Both the position numbers and the translations under genes were made by a program. The notes beneath the pieces are model-generated. The model saw only the letters and a list, made by a program, of their open reading frames with translations, did not search any database and was not told where the DNA came from. This document shows positions 8,180 to 16,978 of a stretch of 55,628 nt of DNA, piece by piece. Numbering within the stretch: the first letter of the stretch is position 1; each line of letters starts with the position of its first letter. The DNA is from Marinomonas pontica (GTDB taxonomy: Bacteria > Pseudomonadota > Gammaproteobacteria > Pseudomonadales > Marinomonadaceae): assembly GCF_026191375.1 (NCBI RefSeq), contig NZ_JAODTL010000059.1, positions 1-55,628 on the forward strand. Reading direction: 5' to 3'.

Positions 8180-9337
8180 ATGGCTTCTATAACCTTAAAT
8201 GCCTTAGCGCATACCTATACCGACAATCCAACCAAACCCGAAGATTACGCCATTCGTGAAATGACGCATGTGTGGGAGCAAGGCGGCGCATTTGCTCTGC
8301 TAGGGCCATCTGGTTGCGGCAAATCCACACTGCTGAACATTATTTCGGGCTTATTGGAACCTTCCGATGGCGAAGTCTTGTTCGACGGCAAACGCGTCAA
8401 TGAGCTGAAACCCGAAGAACGCAATATTGCGCAAGTTTTCCAGTTCCCAGTGGTGTACGACACCATGACGGTATTTGATAACTTGGCTTTCCCGCTGCGT
8501 AACATTGGCGTACCGGAATACAAGGTGAAGTCGAAAGTTTACGAAGTCGCCGAGATTCTTGAGCTGTCTGACCAACTGACACGCAAAGCCAAAGGTTTAT
8601 CTGCGGATCAGAAACAAAAAGTCTCCATGGGCCGCGGTTTAGTACGCGACGATGTGTCGGCGATTTTGTTTGATGAACCACTCACCGTTATCGACCCTCA
8701 ACTGAAATGGAAGCTGCGCCGTAAGCTCAAACAAATCCATGAACAGTTCAACATAACCATGGTGTATGTGACGCACGATCAGCTCGAAGCTTCTACTTTC
8801 GCGGACAAAATTGCCGTGATGTACAACGGGCAGATCGTCCAGTTCGGTACGCCACGAGAACTATTCGAAAACCCAGCGCACACCTTTGTTGGCTACTTTA
8901 TTGGCAGCCCGGGGATGAACTTTTTTGACGCCGAGCTAAAAAGCCAAGGCGATCAAAAAGCGGCCTTGATGTTTGGCGATCATGAGATTTCCGTCAGCGA
9001 TGCCATGCTAACCCGCTTACACGCCATGGGCGCAGACAAAGTCACCATGGGCATTCGCCCCGAGTTTGTGCATGTCTGGGACGGCAAAAACAACGACGCG
9101 TTCCCAGTGGATGTGGACTACGTGGAAGACCTTGGTACCTACAAAATTCTGTCTTTCTTATTCAACGGCCAAGTCATGAAGGCTCGCCTGAGCGAAGACC
9201 AGAAAGTGCCATCAGGTCAAATCTATGTGAGCTTTCCGGAACAATGGACCAAGGTCTACGTGGATGACTATTTGATCGACATCGCCGATCAAGCCGCTGT
9301 GAACGACACGGTTGAGGAGACTGACCATGCAAACTAA
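8180..9337 (+). CDS. glpT: Glycerol ABC importer ATPase GlpT-like
   Basis: A 385-residue ATPase, the second of the pair. Walker A GPSGCGKST (42-50), Walker B AILFDE (161-166) and switch His199 (VTHD) are intact, but the signature motif is degraded to LSADQ (140-144) instead of LSGGQ. Its defects complement those of GlpS, which keeps LSGGQ and lacks the histidine. A C-terminal regulatory domain of about 130 residues follows. The last 11 bases overlap the first permease gene, indicating translational coupling. Note that glpT in enteric bacteria names an unrelated glycerol-3-phosphate antiporter. Confidence 0.85.
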   Translation: MASITLNALAHTYTDNPTKPEDYAIREMTHVWEQGGAFALLGPSGCGKSTLLNIISGLLEPSDGEVLFDGKRVNELKPEERNIAQVFQFPVVYDTMTVFDNLAFPLRNIGVPEYKVKSKVYEVAEILELSDQLTRKAKGLSADQKQKVSMGRGLVRDDVSAILFDEPLTVIDPQLKWKLRRKLKQIHEQFNITMVYVTHDQLEASTFADKIAVMYNGQIVQFGTPRELFENPAHTFVGYFIGSPGMNFFDAELKSQGDQKAALMFGDHEISVSDAMLTRLHAMGADKVTMGIRPEFVHVWDGKNNDAFPVDVDYVEDLGTYKILSFLFNGQVMKARLSEDQKVPSGQIYVSFPEQWTKVYVDDYLIDIADQAAVNDTVEETDHAN

Positions 9338-10196
9338 AGTTGAAAACAACAAGGCGTGGTTCCTTGTTCTGCCGGTTTTCTTGATCGTGGCGTTCTCTGC
9401 CATCATTCCATTAATGACGGTGGTGAACTATTCGGTACAAGATATTTTTGACCCTTACACGCGCTACTTTGTTGGCACGGAATGGTTCAAACAAGTCATG
9501 CTGGACAGCCGCTTGCACGAAGCATTACTGCGTCAATTCCTGTATTCCTTCACCATTTTGGCCATCGAAGTGCCATTGGGGATTTGCGTCGCCTTGATGA
9601 TGCCGACCAAAGGCCGTGGCGCTTCGTTGTCGCTGATATTAGTGGCCATTCCTTTGCTGATTCCATGGAACGTGGTTGGGACTATTTGGCAAATTTTCGG
9701 CCGAGCAGACATCGGGTTGTTTGGTGCCTTTATGAGCGGCATCGGTGTCGATTATAACTATGCGTCAGACCCAACCGATGCTTGGTTAACCGTAGTGTTG
9801 ATGGACGTGTGGCATTGGACGCCATTGGTTGCCTTATTGTGCTACTCCGGACTGCGCGCCATTCCAGAAGTGTATTACCAAGCGGCGCGTATTGATCAAG
9901 CGTCTCGTTGGGCAGTGTTCCGCTATATCCAGTTACCTAAGCTCACTAACGTATTGATTATTGGTGTGTTATTGCGCTTTATGGATTCTTTCATGATCTA
10001 CACCGAGCCCTTCGTTCTCACCGGTGGCGGCCCTGGTAGTTCCACGACCTTTTTGAGTCAGTCCTTGGTACAGCAAGCCATCGGCCAGTTTGATCTTGGC
10101 CCTGCAGCGGCGTTCTCGTTGGTGTACTTCTTAATCATCTTGCTCGTGTGTTGGGTGTTCTACACCACCATCATGAACATGCAAAAAGACAAGTAG
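9327..10196 (+). CDS. glpP: Glycerol ABC importer permease GlpP-like
   Basis: A 289-residue inner-membrane permease of the MalF/UgpA family with about six hydrophobic segments, the first at about 12-34. The cytoplasmic EAA loop that docks on the ATPases is seen as YYQAARIDQASRW near residues 190-202. The ATG at 9327 was chosen because GAGGAGA lies six bases upstream; a TTG at 9312 would overlap the ATPase gene further. It forms the transmembrane channel with the GlpQ-like permease. Confidence 0.85.
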   Translation: MQTKVENNKAWFLVLPVFLIVAFSAIIPLMTVVNYSVQDIFDPYTRYFVGTEWFKQVMLDSRLHEALLRQFLYSFTILAIEVPLGICVALMMPTKGRGASLSLILVAIPLLIPWNVVGTIWQIFGRADIGLFGAFMSGIGVDYNYASDPTDAWLTVVLMDVWHWTPLVALLCYSGLRAIPEVYYQAARIDQASRWAVFRYIQLPKLTNVLIIGVLLRFMDSFMIYTEPFVLTGGGPGSSTTFLSQSLVQQAIGQFDLGPAAAFSLVYFLIILLVCWVFYTTIMNMQKDK

Positions 10197-10205
10197 GAGC
10201 GGATT

Positions 10206-11102
10206 ATGACTCAGTCATCTACAACACCTATCTCACACAATAAAGGCATTACCAAAGAGCAAGCCCCCGTGTATAGCCGTGCGGAACGAAAAGCACGCAA
10301 TGCCAACCTTCGTGGTCGCTTTGGTTTGGTTCTGTACGTCGTTTTGTTGCTTTTACCCATCTATTGGTTGGTAAACATGTCCTTCAAAACCAACACCGAA
10401 ATTCTCAGCGGATTGTCTTTCTTTCCGGCGGATTTCACCTTGGAGAACTACGCCAAAATCTTTGGTGACGCGACCTGGTACATGGGTTATGTGAACTCAA
10501 TCTTTTACGTGTCCATGAACATGGTCATCAGTTTGATCGTTGCTTTACCGGCGGCGTACGCGTTCAGTCGCTATAAGTTCATTGGCGATAAGCACATGTT
10601 CTTTTGGTTACTGTCGAACCGTATGGCGCCACCAGCGGTGTTTTTATTGCCCTTCTTCCAGCTGTATTCGTCAGTGGGTTTGTTCGATACGCACATTGCT
10701 GTGGCCTTAGCACACTGCTTGTTCAACGTGCCATTGGCGGTGTGGATTTTGGAAGGATTTATGAGCGGCGTACCGCGCGAAATAGACGAAACCGCGTACA
10801 TCGATGGTTATTCGTTCCCGAAATTTTTCATGCGTATCTTCATCCCCTTAATTCGCTCCGGTATCGGTGTGACGGCTTTCTTCTGCTTTATGTTCTCTTG
10901 GGTAGAGCTGTTGTTAGCGCGAACGTTAACGTCGGTCGATGCCAAGCCCATTGCGGCCATTATGACGCGAACCGTGTCGGCATCTGGGATGGATTGGGGG
11001 CTGCTCGCTGCGGCCGGTGTACTGACTATTCTTCCGGGTATGTTGGTCATTTATTTCGTTCGTAACCATGTGGCGAAGGGCTTTGCCCTTGGTCGAGTGT
11101 AA
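10206..11102 (+). CDS. glpQ: Glycerol ABC importer permease GlpQ-like
   Basis: A 298-residue permease of the MalG/UgpE family. A polar N-terminus of about 36 residues precedes six hydrophobic segments, starting with VLYVVLLLLPIYWLV. The EAA loop reads EIDETAYIDGYSF. It starts nine bases after the GlpP stop behind a TAGGAG site. The name refers to the rhizobial importer; it is unrelated to glycerophosphodiesterase GlpQ of enteric bacteria. Confidence 0.85.
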   Translation: MTQSSTTPISHNKGITKEQAPVYSRAERKARNANLRGRFGLVLYVVLLLLPIYWLVNMSFKTNTEILSGLSFFPADFTLENYAKIFGDATWYMGYVNSIFYVSMNMVISLIVALPAAYAFSRYKFIGDKHMFFWLLSNRMAPPAVFLLPFFQLYSSVGLFDTHIAVALAHCLFNVPLAVWILEGFMSGVPREIDETAYIDGYSFPKFFMRIFIPLIRSGIGVTAFFCFMFSWVELLLARTLTSVDAKPIAAIMTRTVSASGMDWGLLAAAGVLTILPGMLVIYFVRNHVAKGFALGRV

Positions 11103-11113
11103 GGAGAATTACA

Positions 11114-11386
11114 ATGGCTTGGATGTCTTGGACATTACCCACTGCTCTGTTTTTTATTGGTATTGCTGTGATTTTGGTCGGTATGACCACATGGCAAATA
11201 CTCTCACCTTGTGTGGAACGTCGTGGCTTTTTGCCCTTGGCCACCACACGCGGTGATCGCTTATTCATTGGCCTGCTTAGCAGCGCTTTTATCCACCTTG
11301 CATTCGTTGCGTTAACGGATGTGAACATCGCGGTGGCAACCGCCCTGTGTGCATTTTGGATGATCATCCTGATGCGTTGGGGCTAG
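11114..11386 (+). CDS. glpU: Small membrane protein of the glycerol importer (DUF2160, GlpU-like)
   Basis: A 90-residue inner-membrane protein with three hydrophobic segments (about 5-26, 52-70 and 71-86). It sits between the permeases and the binding protein, where the rhizobial system has GlpU, a DUF2160 protein of unclear function. It has an AAGGAGA ribosome site and starts 11 bases after GlpQ. Assignment rests mainly on size, hydrophobicity and position. Confidence 0.8.
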   Translation: MAWMSWTLPTALFFIGIAVILVGMTTWQILSPCVERRGFLPLATTRGDRLFIGLLSSAFIHLAFVALTDVNIAVATALCAFWMIILMRWG

Positions 11387-11492
11387 TCAGCGTCCTTATC
11401 AGTCGCGCTTATCAATAAGAACAATGGAATCTCTGGCAAGGAAGCCGCTTACAAAAACCAAAAAGAAACACCAAACTTAGTTGAGGTAAAAC

Positions 11493-13217
11493 ATGCACTA
11501 CAATAAGAAAAAAATTGCACTCGCCGCCTTACCCTTTGCTGTTATGTTGCACTCTGCCAATATCTGGGCCGATGCATACTCCGACGCAGCAGAAAAGTGG
11601 GTAGACAGCGAATTCACCGTCTCCACACTGACCAAACAACAACAGCTTGATGAAATGCATTGGTTTACCGAAGCCGCGAAAAAATTCCGTGGCATGGAAA
11701 TCAACGTCGCGTCTGAAACCTTAACGACTCACAAATACGAGTCTCAAGTGTTGGCAAAAGCCTTCCAAGAAATCACTGGCATCAAGGTCAATCATGACTT
11801 GATCCAAGAAGGTGACGTGGTCGAAAAATTGCAAACCCAAATGCAGTCTGGTCGTAATATTTACGATGCTTACGTGAACGATTCCGACTTGATCGGTACG
11901 CATTTCCGTTACGGTAAAGTCGTGCCTATCTCTGACATGATGGCTGGCGACGGTAAAAACTTTACCTCTCCTACGCTAGATCTTGCTGATTTCATTGGTT
12001 TGGATTTCACTACAGGGCCTGACGGCAAACTTTACCAATTGCCAACACAGCAGTTTGCCAACCTATATTGGTTCCGTGCCGATTGGTTTGCGCGCCCGGA
12101 TTTAAAAGCTAAGTTCAAATCCATTTATGGCTATGAGCTGGGTGTACCAGTGAACTGGTCCGCTTACGAAGACATTGCTGAATTCTTCACTGACAAAGTG
12201 AAAAACATCGATGGCGAGCGTGTATACGGTCACATGGATTACGGCAAAAAAGACCCATCTCTAGGCTGGCGTTTCACGGATGCGTGGTTCTCTATGGCGG
12301 GTGCGGGCGACAAAGGCACGCCAAATGGATTACCCGTGGATGAATGGGGTATTCGTATCAAAGATGCGTGCTCACCAGTTGGTTCAAGCGTTTCTCGTGG
12401 CGGCGCAACCAACGGCCCTGCGGCCGTATACGCGACAACAAAATACGTTGAATGGTTGCGTAAGTACGCGCCACCAGAAGCACAAGGCATGACGTTCTCT
12501 GAATCTGGTCCAGTACCGGCTCAAGGCGGCGTGGCTCAGCAAATTTTCTGGTACACCGCCTTTACGGCTGACATGACAACCAAAGGCTTACCTGTTGTGA
12601 ACGAAGATGGTTCACCAAAATGGCGCATGGCACCGTCCCCGGTTGGGCCATACTGGGAAGAAGGCATGAAGAAAGGGTATCAAGACGTGGGTGCTTGGAC
12701 TTTCATGAACTCGACACCAGACGACCGTCGTCTAGCAGCCTGGTTGTACGCTCAGTTCACAACGGCAAAAACCGTTTCTTTGAAGAAAACACTCGTCGGT
12801 CTAACGCCGATTCGTGAGTCAGACATCAACTCTCCAGAAATGGCAGCAGCAGCGCCAAAATTGGGTGGTTTGGTTGAATTCTACAAAGGACCAGCGCGCA
12901 AACAGTGGTCACCAACAGGGATCAACGTGCCGGATTATCCTAAGTTAGCTCAGCTTTGGTGGCAGTACATTTCGCAAGCGGCAAGCGGCGAAGCCACTCC
13001 ACAAGAAGCGCTTAACGGCCTAGCCGCCGCGCAGGATAAAGTAATGGAACGTCTAGAACGCGCTAACGTGCAACCTCTATGTGGACCAAAACTGAACAAA
13101 CCGCGTGACGAAGCGTACTGGTTGGCACAACCAGGCGCTCCGAAAGCGAAATTGGCGAATGAAAAACCACAAGGCGTAACCGTCTCTTATGACGACCTAC
13201 TGCGCTCTTGGGAATAA
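11493..13217 (+). CDS. glpV: Glycerol-binding periplasmic protein GlpV-like
   Basis: A 574-residue extracellular solute-binding protein (family 1), unusually large like GlpV. An N-terminal signal peptide (about 1-26, ending near NIWADA) exports it to the periplasm. The mature protein includes the stretches SGRNIYDAYVNDSDL and YQLPTQQFANLYWFR typical of sugar/polyol-binding proteins. It follows a 106-base gap after the DUF2160 gene, which may allow separate regulation of its level, and ends just before a strong terminator. Glycerol as ligand is inferred from the operon pattern. Confidence 0.85.
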   Translation: MHYNKKKIALAALPFAVMLHSANIWADAYSDAAEKWVDSEFTVSTLTKQQQLDEMHWFTEAAKKFRGMEINVASETLTTHKYESQVLAKAFQEITGIKVNHDLIQEGDVVEKLQTQMQSGRNIYDAYVNDSDLIGTHFRYGKVVPISDMMAGDGKNFTSPTLDLADFIGLDFTTGPDGKLYQLPTQQFANLYWFRADWFARPDLKAKFKSIYGYELGVPVNWSAYEDIAEFFTDKVKNIDGERVYGHMDYGKKDPSLGWRFTDAWFSMAGAGDKGTPNGLPVDEWGIRIKDACSPVGSSVSRGGATNGPAAVYATTKYVEWLRKYAPPEAQGMTFSESGPVPAQGGVAQQIFWYTAFTADMTTKGLPVVNEDGSPKWRMAPSPVGPYWEEGMKKGYQDVGAWTFMNSTPDDRRLAAWLYAQFTTAKTVSLKKTLVGLTPIRESDINSPEMAAAAPKLGGLVEFYKGPARKQWSPTGINVPDYPKLAQLWWQYISQAASGEATPQEALNGLAAAQDKVMERLERANVQPLCGPKLNKPRDEAYWLAQPGAPKAKLANEKPQGVTVSYDDLLRSWE

Positions 13218-13254
13218 TATTCGTTATGTGATTTTCCCAGCACTCTGAACGTTT

Positions 13255-13279
13255 GACCGGCCTTGGCCGGTCTTTTTTT
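13255..13279 (+). terminator. Strong terminator of the glycerol operon
   Basis: Perfect 8-base stem GACCGGCC/GGCCGGTC with a two-base loop (a tighter stem with a 4-base loop is more likely in RNA), followed by seven T residues. It lies 38 bases after the binding-protein gene. Confidence 0.95.
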
Positions 13280-13313
13280 GCTGTTAAGAAGCGGAAACGT
13301 CTGCGTCATACTG

Positions 13314-13496
13314 TCAATGTGTGGTGTGTTCGTCGTCCTTCATCAATGCTTTTAGCTCATCCTGTAAGCTTTCGATTTTTTCCGCCAATATATGCTGTTG
13401 TGATGAAGGGATTTGGGCTATGTCTTGAAGGGATACTTTTTCTAGATCTTCGAGCAGATTCACTAAACGTGCGATACTGTTATCTTTTCTGTTCAT
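13314..13496 (-). CDS. Small hypothetical protein, helical
   Basis: A 60-residue protein beginning MNRKDNSIARLVNLLEDLEK. It is rich in Leu, Glu and Lys with heptad-like spacing and no membrane segment, so probably all-helical and cytosolic. The start at 13496 was chosen because a GGAGAG site lies just upstream. No family recognised. Its reality is supported by the ribosome site and protein-like composition only. Confidence 0.55.
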   Translation of the reverse strand: MNRKDNSIARLVNLLEDLEKVSLQDIAQIPSSQQHILAEKIESLQDELKALMKDDEHTTH

Positions 13497-13678
13497 GCTG
13501 GTTCTCTCCATAGATGGCATGTGGAATGTCTAACAATAGACAATATTTTGGAAATTACTCTGTCATAAATAAGAAAATTTATGTAAAAAACGGAAAAACT
13601 CACCATAAAACTGACACGAAACAACTTCAATTCATGCCAGTTTACGTTAAACAATAGGGATTATGTTTATAGGTAAAG

Positions 13679-13861
13679 CTAACAGCCACCTTTTTTAGCT
13701 TGTCCTGGAGGGCAAAACTTACCCGAAGATCCGCTATCCTTGTGACCTTCATCACTCTTTGCTTCGATATCAATGCCAGCAAATTTCCCGCCCACTCGGT
13801 TTATCTCGCAACCGGTTAACGATACCAGACTGACTGCCATTATAAGTAAAGTGGCTTTCAT
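13679..13861 (-). CDS. Small predicted lipoprotein with Cys/Gly-rich tail
   Basis: A 60-residue protein with a lipoprotein signal ending in LTGC (Cys18), a short GGKFAGIDIEAK stretch and the C-terminal motif FCPPGQAKKGGC, whose cysteine pair could form a disulfide in the periplasm. A GAGGAG site precedes the ATG. Similar tiny lipoproteins with an FCPPGQxKKGxC end occur in other gammaproteobacteria from memory; their role is unknown. Confidence 0.7.
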   Translation of the reverse strand: MKATLLIMAVSLVSLTGCEINRVGGKFAGIDIEAKSDEGHKDSGSSGKFCPPGQAKKGGC

Positions 13862-14145
13862 TTTTATCTCCTCATTCTACGAATGGGCGAGCATAGCAAA
13901 GTACTTTTTTCTCAACTCCTAGCCTTACAAAGTCATGACTGTAATTTGCATTACCTAAAGATCGTTGACTGAATCCTTTCGAAGCCACCATCGATCAAAC
14001 TAAAAGTTAATGAGTGGATCGAAAAAAACACTGCCTAATATCGGTCGCTAAAATAGGATAGGAATACCTACCAGAGCGCCTAATGGTATGATGGGTCTAA
14101 GAGACAAATCACAACGATGCTAACCCTGACAAGGACACCAATTCG

Positions 14146-15030
14146 ATGACTGTACCTAAACAGGAAGACTTCCTAAACAAGGGTGTTCTTAAGCTCAACA
14201 ATGTCATCGATGTTGAAAAGGTGGCTGATGTGCAAGCCCATTTTTGGCAGGAGGTTGACCGCAAGTTTGGCATTCAACTCGACGAGCCCAGTACATGGTT
14301 TTCCAATGCAAACAACCCTGTCGGAGACGCCCGTGCCAAACGGTTGAACGGCATGGGGTCGATAATGCGAGAGCTCAAAGCCTCGGGGAAATTAGACGAT
14401 GTCGAGCGTGCGATCCAATCGGTTATCGATCAGGTATTTGTGGCTAATGCATGGCGTCCGTTAGATCTTTGGTATTCTTTGTTGAGTTTTCCTGGCTCAG
14501 AAGCGGTCTGGAATGTACCTCATAAGTCTTGGCACAGCGATGAGCCTTGTGTGGTTGGTGACGCTGAACCATGGAGCGTATTTGTCTTTGTGTTTCTAGA
14601 TACTGTCACTGTAGACATGGGGCCAACAACCGTCATTTCTGGGTCTCATCGACGCGCGGAGCGTCTTGCAAAAACACTCGGGACATCCAATAACGAAGCA
14701 TTAATAAACGCCTTTGAATCGGTGAACAGCGGATTGTTTGAGAATCCGAACGACGTAATCCTATTGCCTATGGATCAGGTGTTAGATCCCCTTGTTCAAG
14801 AAGACCCTTGGTTCCAAGCGCTGGTTAAAGAAGGCTCTCCTGATCAACGAATCCAACGATTCCTAGAAGAAGGCAATACGCTGCATGGCATCGAACAGAA
14901 AGCCATCCCATTGACCGGCGCAGCGGGCGACATCATCGTCATGGATCCACGCTGCCTTCACACCTTTTCTGCGAATGTGTCTAATCTTCCGAGACAAGTA
15001 TTACGACTCGATTTTAGACGCCAATTATAA
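14146..15030 (+). CDS. Phytanoyl-CoA dioxygenase family Fe(II)/2-oxoglutarate oxygenase
   Basis: A 294-residue cytosolic protein of the PhyH superfamily. The 2-His-1-carboxylate iron triad is visible as His130 and Asp132 in WHSDEP and His272 in RCLHTF; the 2-oxoglutarate-binding Arg is likely in LPRQVLRLDF near the end. The substrate cannot be read from sequence; relatives hydroxylate small metabolites such as ectoine or phytanoyl-CoA. An AAGGAC site precedes the ATG. A small basic protein follows 19 bases downstream and may be co-transcribed. Confidence 0.8.
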   Translation: MTVPKQEDFLNKGVLKLNNVIDVEKVADVQAHFWQEVDRKFGIQLDEPSTWFSNANNPVGDARAKRLNGMGSIMRELKASGKLDDVERAIQSVIDQVFVANAWRPLDLWYSLLSFPGSEAVWNVPHKSWHSDEPCVVGDAEPWSVFVFVFLDTVTVDMGPTTVISGSHRRAERLAKTLGTSNNEALINAFESVNSGLFENPNDVILLPMDQVLDPLVQEDPWFQALVKEGSPDQRIQRFLEEGNTLHGIEQKAIPLTGAAGDIIVMDPRCLHTFSANVSNLPRQVLRLDFRRQL

Positions 15031-15049
15031 TCTACCCTCCAAGGCTTTC

Positions 15050-15388
15050 ATGACCACTATGACACGCAACGACAAACAGACAGATCAAACCGATGAGACG
15101 CTAGAGGCCGCAAGAAACGCGTTTGAAATCAGCGTATCTAACTTCTCTTCGGATCACACAGAAGTCGTTGAAAATATGCAAAAAGTAGTTGAAATATTAC
15201 TGGCCAAAAAACAATTCGCCGAGGCGTTAAAAGAAATCGAGCAGTTAAAGACGCTGGCGACTTCGAACAAAAAGATCAAAATCGCCATGCTGGAAATGAA
15301 AGGACGCATTAAGCAGGTGGGCGCTAGATCCGGTTTTCGGTCTAGAGCCACCAAAAAATACGCAACGAAAAAACCTAAGAACGCTTAA
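15050..15388 (+). CDS. Hypothetical helical protein with a basic tail
   Basis: 112 residues. The middle (about 35-85) is predicted helical with two amphipathic stretches (VVENMQKVVEILL and FAEALKEIEQLKTL) reminiscent of a TPR-like hairpin. The last 25 residues are very basic (RSRATKKYATKKPKNA), which could bind nucleic acid. The start at 15050 lies 19 bases after the dioxygenase stop; the ATG at 15059 is an alternative. The final four bases overlap the end of the convergent dioxygenase gene. No family recognised. Confidence 0.6.
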   Translation: MTTMTRNDKQTDQTDETLEAARNAFEISVSNFSSDHTEVVENMQKVVEILLAKKQFAEALKEIEQLKTLATSNKKIKIAMLEMKGRIKQVGARSGFRSRATKKYATKKPKNA

Positions 15389-16182
15389 TCAAAGCGGAAA
15401 CTAGAGGCTGTCCAGCCGCCAAAAAGCCCTTTATCGTGGTAGACGCACGTCGCTTTGCCTTTTTCAGCGGCACCAAGGGCAACCATGAGAGGAATCAAAT
15501 GATCTTCTCGTGGATGACAAAGGCGGGCATAAGGGGCCTTGTCCCATTCCACTATGCTTGCACTGCGCTCAGCGGGCTCAGATTCTAATAAGGTTTCTTG
15601 CAACCACGCATCAAATTCCGTAGAGGGTTTGATGGCTTGTGGACCTCGTAACCCAAGGTTATGAAAACTCAATCCACTGCCGACAATTAAGACGCCTTCT
15701 TCACGTAAAGGCGCTAAAGCGCGACCTAACGCCATGTGTTCTTCTGGGTTTAGGTTCGATTTTAACGACAACTGAACCAATGGCATGTCAGCGTCAGGGT
15801 ACATCACGGCCATAGGCGCAAACGCACCGTGGTCGAAGCCTTTTTTGTCATCCAGATCCACAGGAAATCCAGCACCTTTGATGAGTTCAGCGACGCGAGC
15901 CGCAACCTCTGGTGAACCCGGCGCTTGGTATTTGATCTCATAAGTATGCGCAGGAAAACCGTAATAGTCATATTCCATACCCGGTGCTGGATTGGACTGG
16001 ACACCAAAGGTTTTGCGCTCCCAGTGACCAGAAATCATCAAAATGGCTTTGGGTTTCTCAGGCAATTCTTGTGTCATTCTGACCAAAGAGGCTTCAAGGT
16101 TTGCAAACATGGCGCGCATGTCTGTTATGTACGGCCAAGGGCCACCGCCATGGGAAATAAAATACGTGGGTAACATCATCAT
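15385..16182 (-). CDS. DODA-type extradiol ring-opening dioxygenase (YgiD-like)
   Basis: A 265-residue protein of the class III extradiol/LigB family. The N-terminus TYFISHGGGPWP carries the first metal histidine (His11), ISGHWE the second, and KGFDHGAFAPM the DHG histidine; a late histidine is in CHPREDHLIPLM. Bacterial members (YgiD) open the ring of DOPA or related catechols. An AGAGGTGA site lies directly before three successive ATG codons, so the start may be 16182, 16179 or 16176. Monocistronic, with an AT-rich 200-base gap upstream. Confidence 0.85.
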   Translation of the reverse strand: MMMLPTYFISHGGGPWPYITDMRAMFANLEASLVRMTQELPEKPKAILMISGHWERKTFGVQSNPAPGMEYDYYGFPAHTYEIKYQAPGSPEVAARVAELIKGAGFPVDLDDKKGFDHGAFAPMAVMYPDADMPLVQLSLKSNLNPEEHMALGRALAPLREEGVLIVGSGLSFHNLGLRGPQAIKPSTEFDAWLQETLLESEPAERSASIVEWDKAPYARLCHPREDHLIPLMVALGAAEKGKATCVYHDKGLFGGWTASSFRFD

Positions 16183-16387
16183 TCACCTCTAAAACTAGAA
16201 TAATCCGCTATTTAGCAAGACGCTAAATACGCTTTATTTAATGCGATCAGTCTAGGTTGGTGACTTGGCTTGATCAATACGCATCCAGTTAACCCATCAT
16301 TTCATTTTAATTAATAATTAAATCTGAAGTTTCATTTTTGTTTCTTTTAAATTAAAGAAATACCTATCATGACATCGCATTCAAATT

Positions 16388-16867
16388 TTAGTCTTGCGAA
16401 GAAACTTGCTGATTCAGCGGATAATCCGCAAAGCCCACCGCTAACACATCCAATGTCACGTTTTGAAAACGTTCCAGTAATAACGCTTCGGCTTCCATCA
16501 AGACATCGCTAATGGCTTGGTTTACCGCAATTTCAATAGGGCACGAGGTGTGTTCATCTGACAACCCAATGGTAAACACCGAGCTTTCGCCCAACGCATT
16601 ATGAATATCCAACAGGGTGATCTCAGACAGAGGGGTCGATAATGTCCAACCGCCGCCGTGGCCTTTCACGGAGGTGACGTAACCCTTCTCTCGTAAACCC
16701 GCCATGGTTCGACGCACCACAACAGGGTTGGTATTGAGCATAGTGGCGATTTTATCGGAGGTGGCGGGCGCATCCAGCTGATCCATGTGAATCAACACGT
16801 GCAACATGCGGGACAAACGGCTGTCTTTTCTCATCAGTAATCTCATGGCGAATAACGATTGACGCAT
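16388..16867 (-). CDS. Rrf2-family transcriptional regulator
   Basis: A 159-residue winged-helix regulator: HTH at about 33-75 (ATSDKIATMLNTNPVVVRRT) with the GHGGGWTL wing of Rrf2 proteins. Only one cysteine is present (in TSCPIE), not the three that bind an Fe-S cluster in IscR or NsrR, so it resembles the thiol-responsive YwnA/CymR-like members. It is divergent from a thioredoxin-reductase-like flavoprotein, a common pairing in which the regulator controls the reductase. The start may instead be 16834 (MRKDSRLSR), where family members often begin. Confidence 0.8.
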   Translation of the reverse strand: MRQSLFAMRLLMRKDSRLSRMLHVLIHMDQLDAPATSDKIATMLNTNPVVVRRTMAGLREKGYVTSVKGHGGGWTLSTPLSEITLLDIHNALGESSVFTIGLSDEHTSCPIEIAVNQAISDVLMEAEALLLERFQNVTLDVLAVGFADYPLNQQVSSQD

Positions 16868-16978
16868 TCTAACTCAGTTTCTCACGAAACATTAAAAGTA
16901 TCGTGAGTTGACTTTGGTATTTCATGTAACTTATGATGTTTCATATAAATCACCCACTTTCAAATGAAGGACTTATTC

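Noticed and set aside
10604..11065. 153-codon open frame on the plus strand inside the GlpQ-like permease gene
   Set aside because: It is a second frame of a clearly coding membrane protein, with no ribosome site and no recognisable protein pattern.
7089..13217. Glycerol-3-phosphate importer UgpBAEC or maltose importer
   Set aside because: Two ATPase genes, a DUF2160-type small membrane protein and a 574-residue binding protein fit GlpSTPQUV and not the single-ATPase systems.
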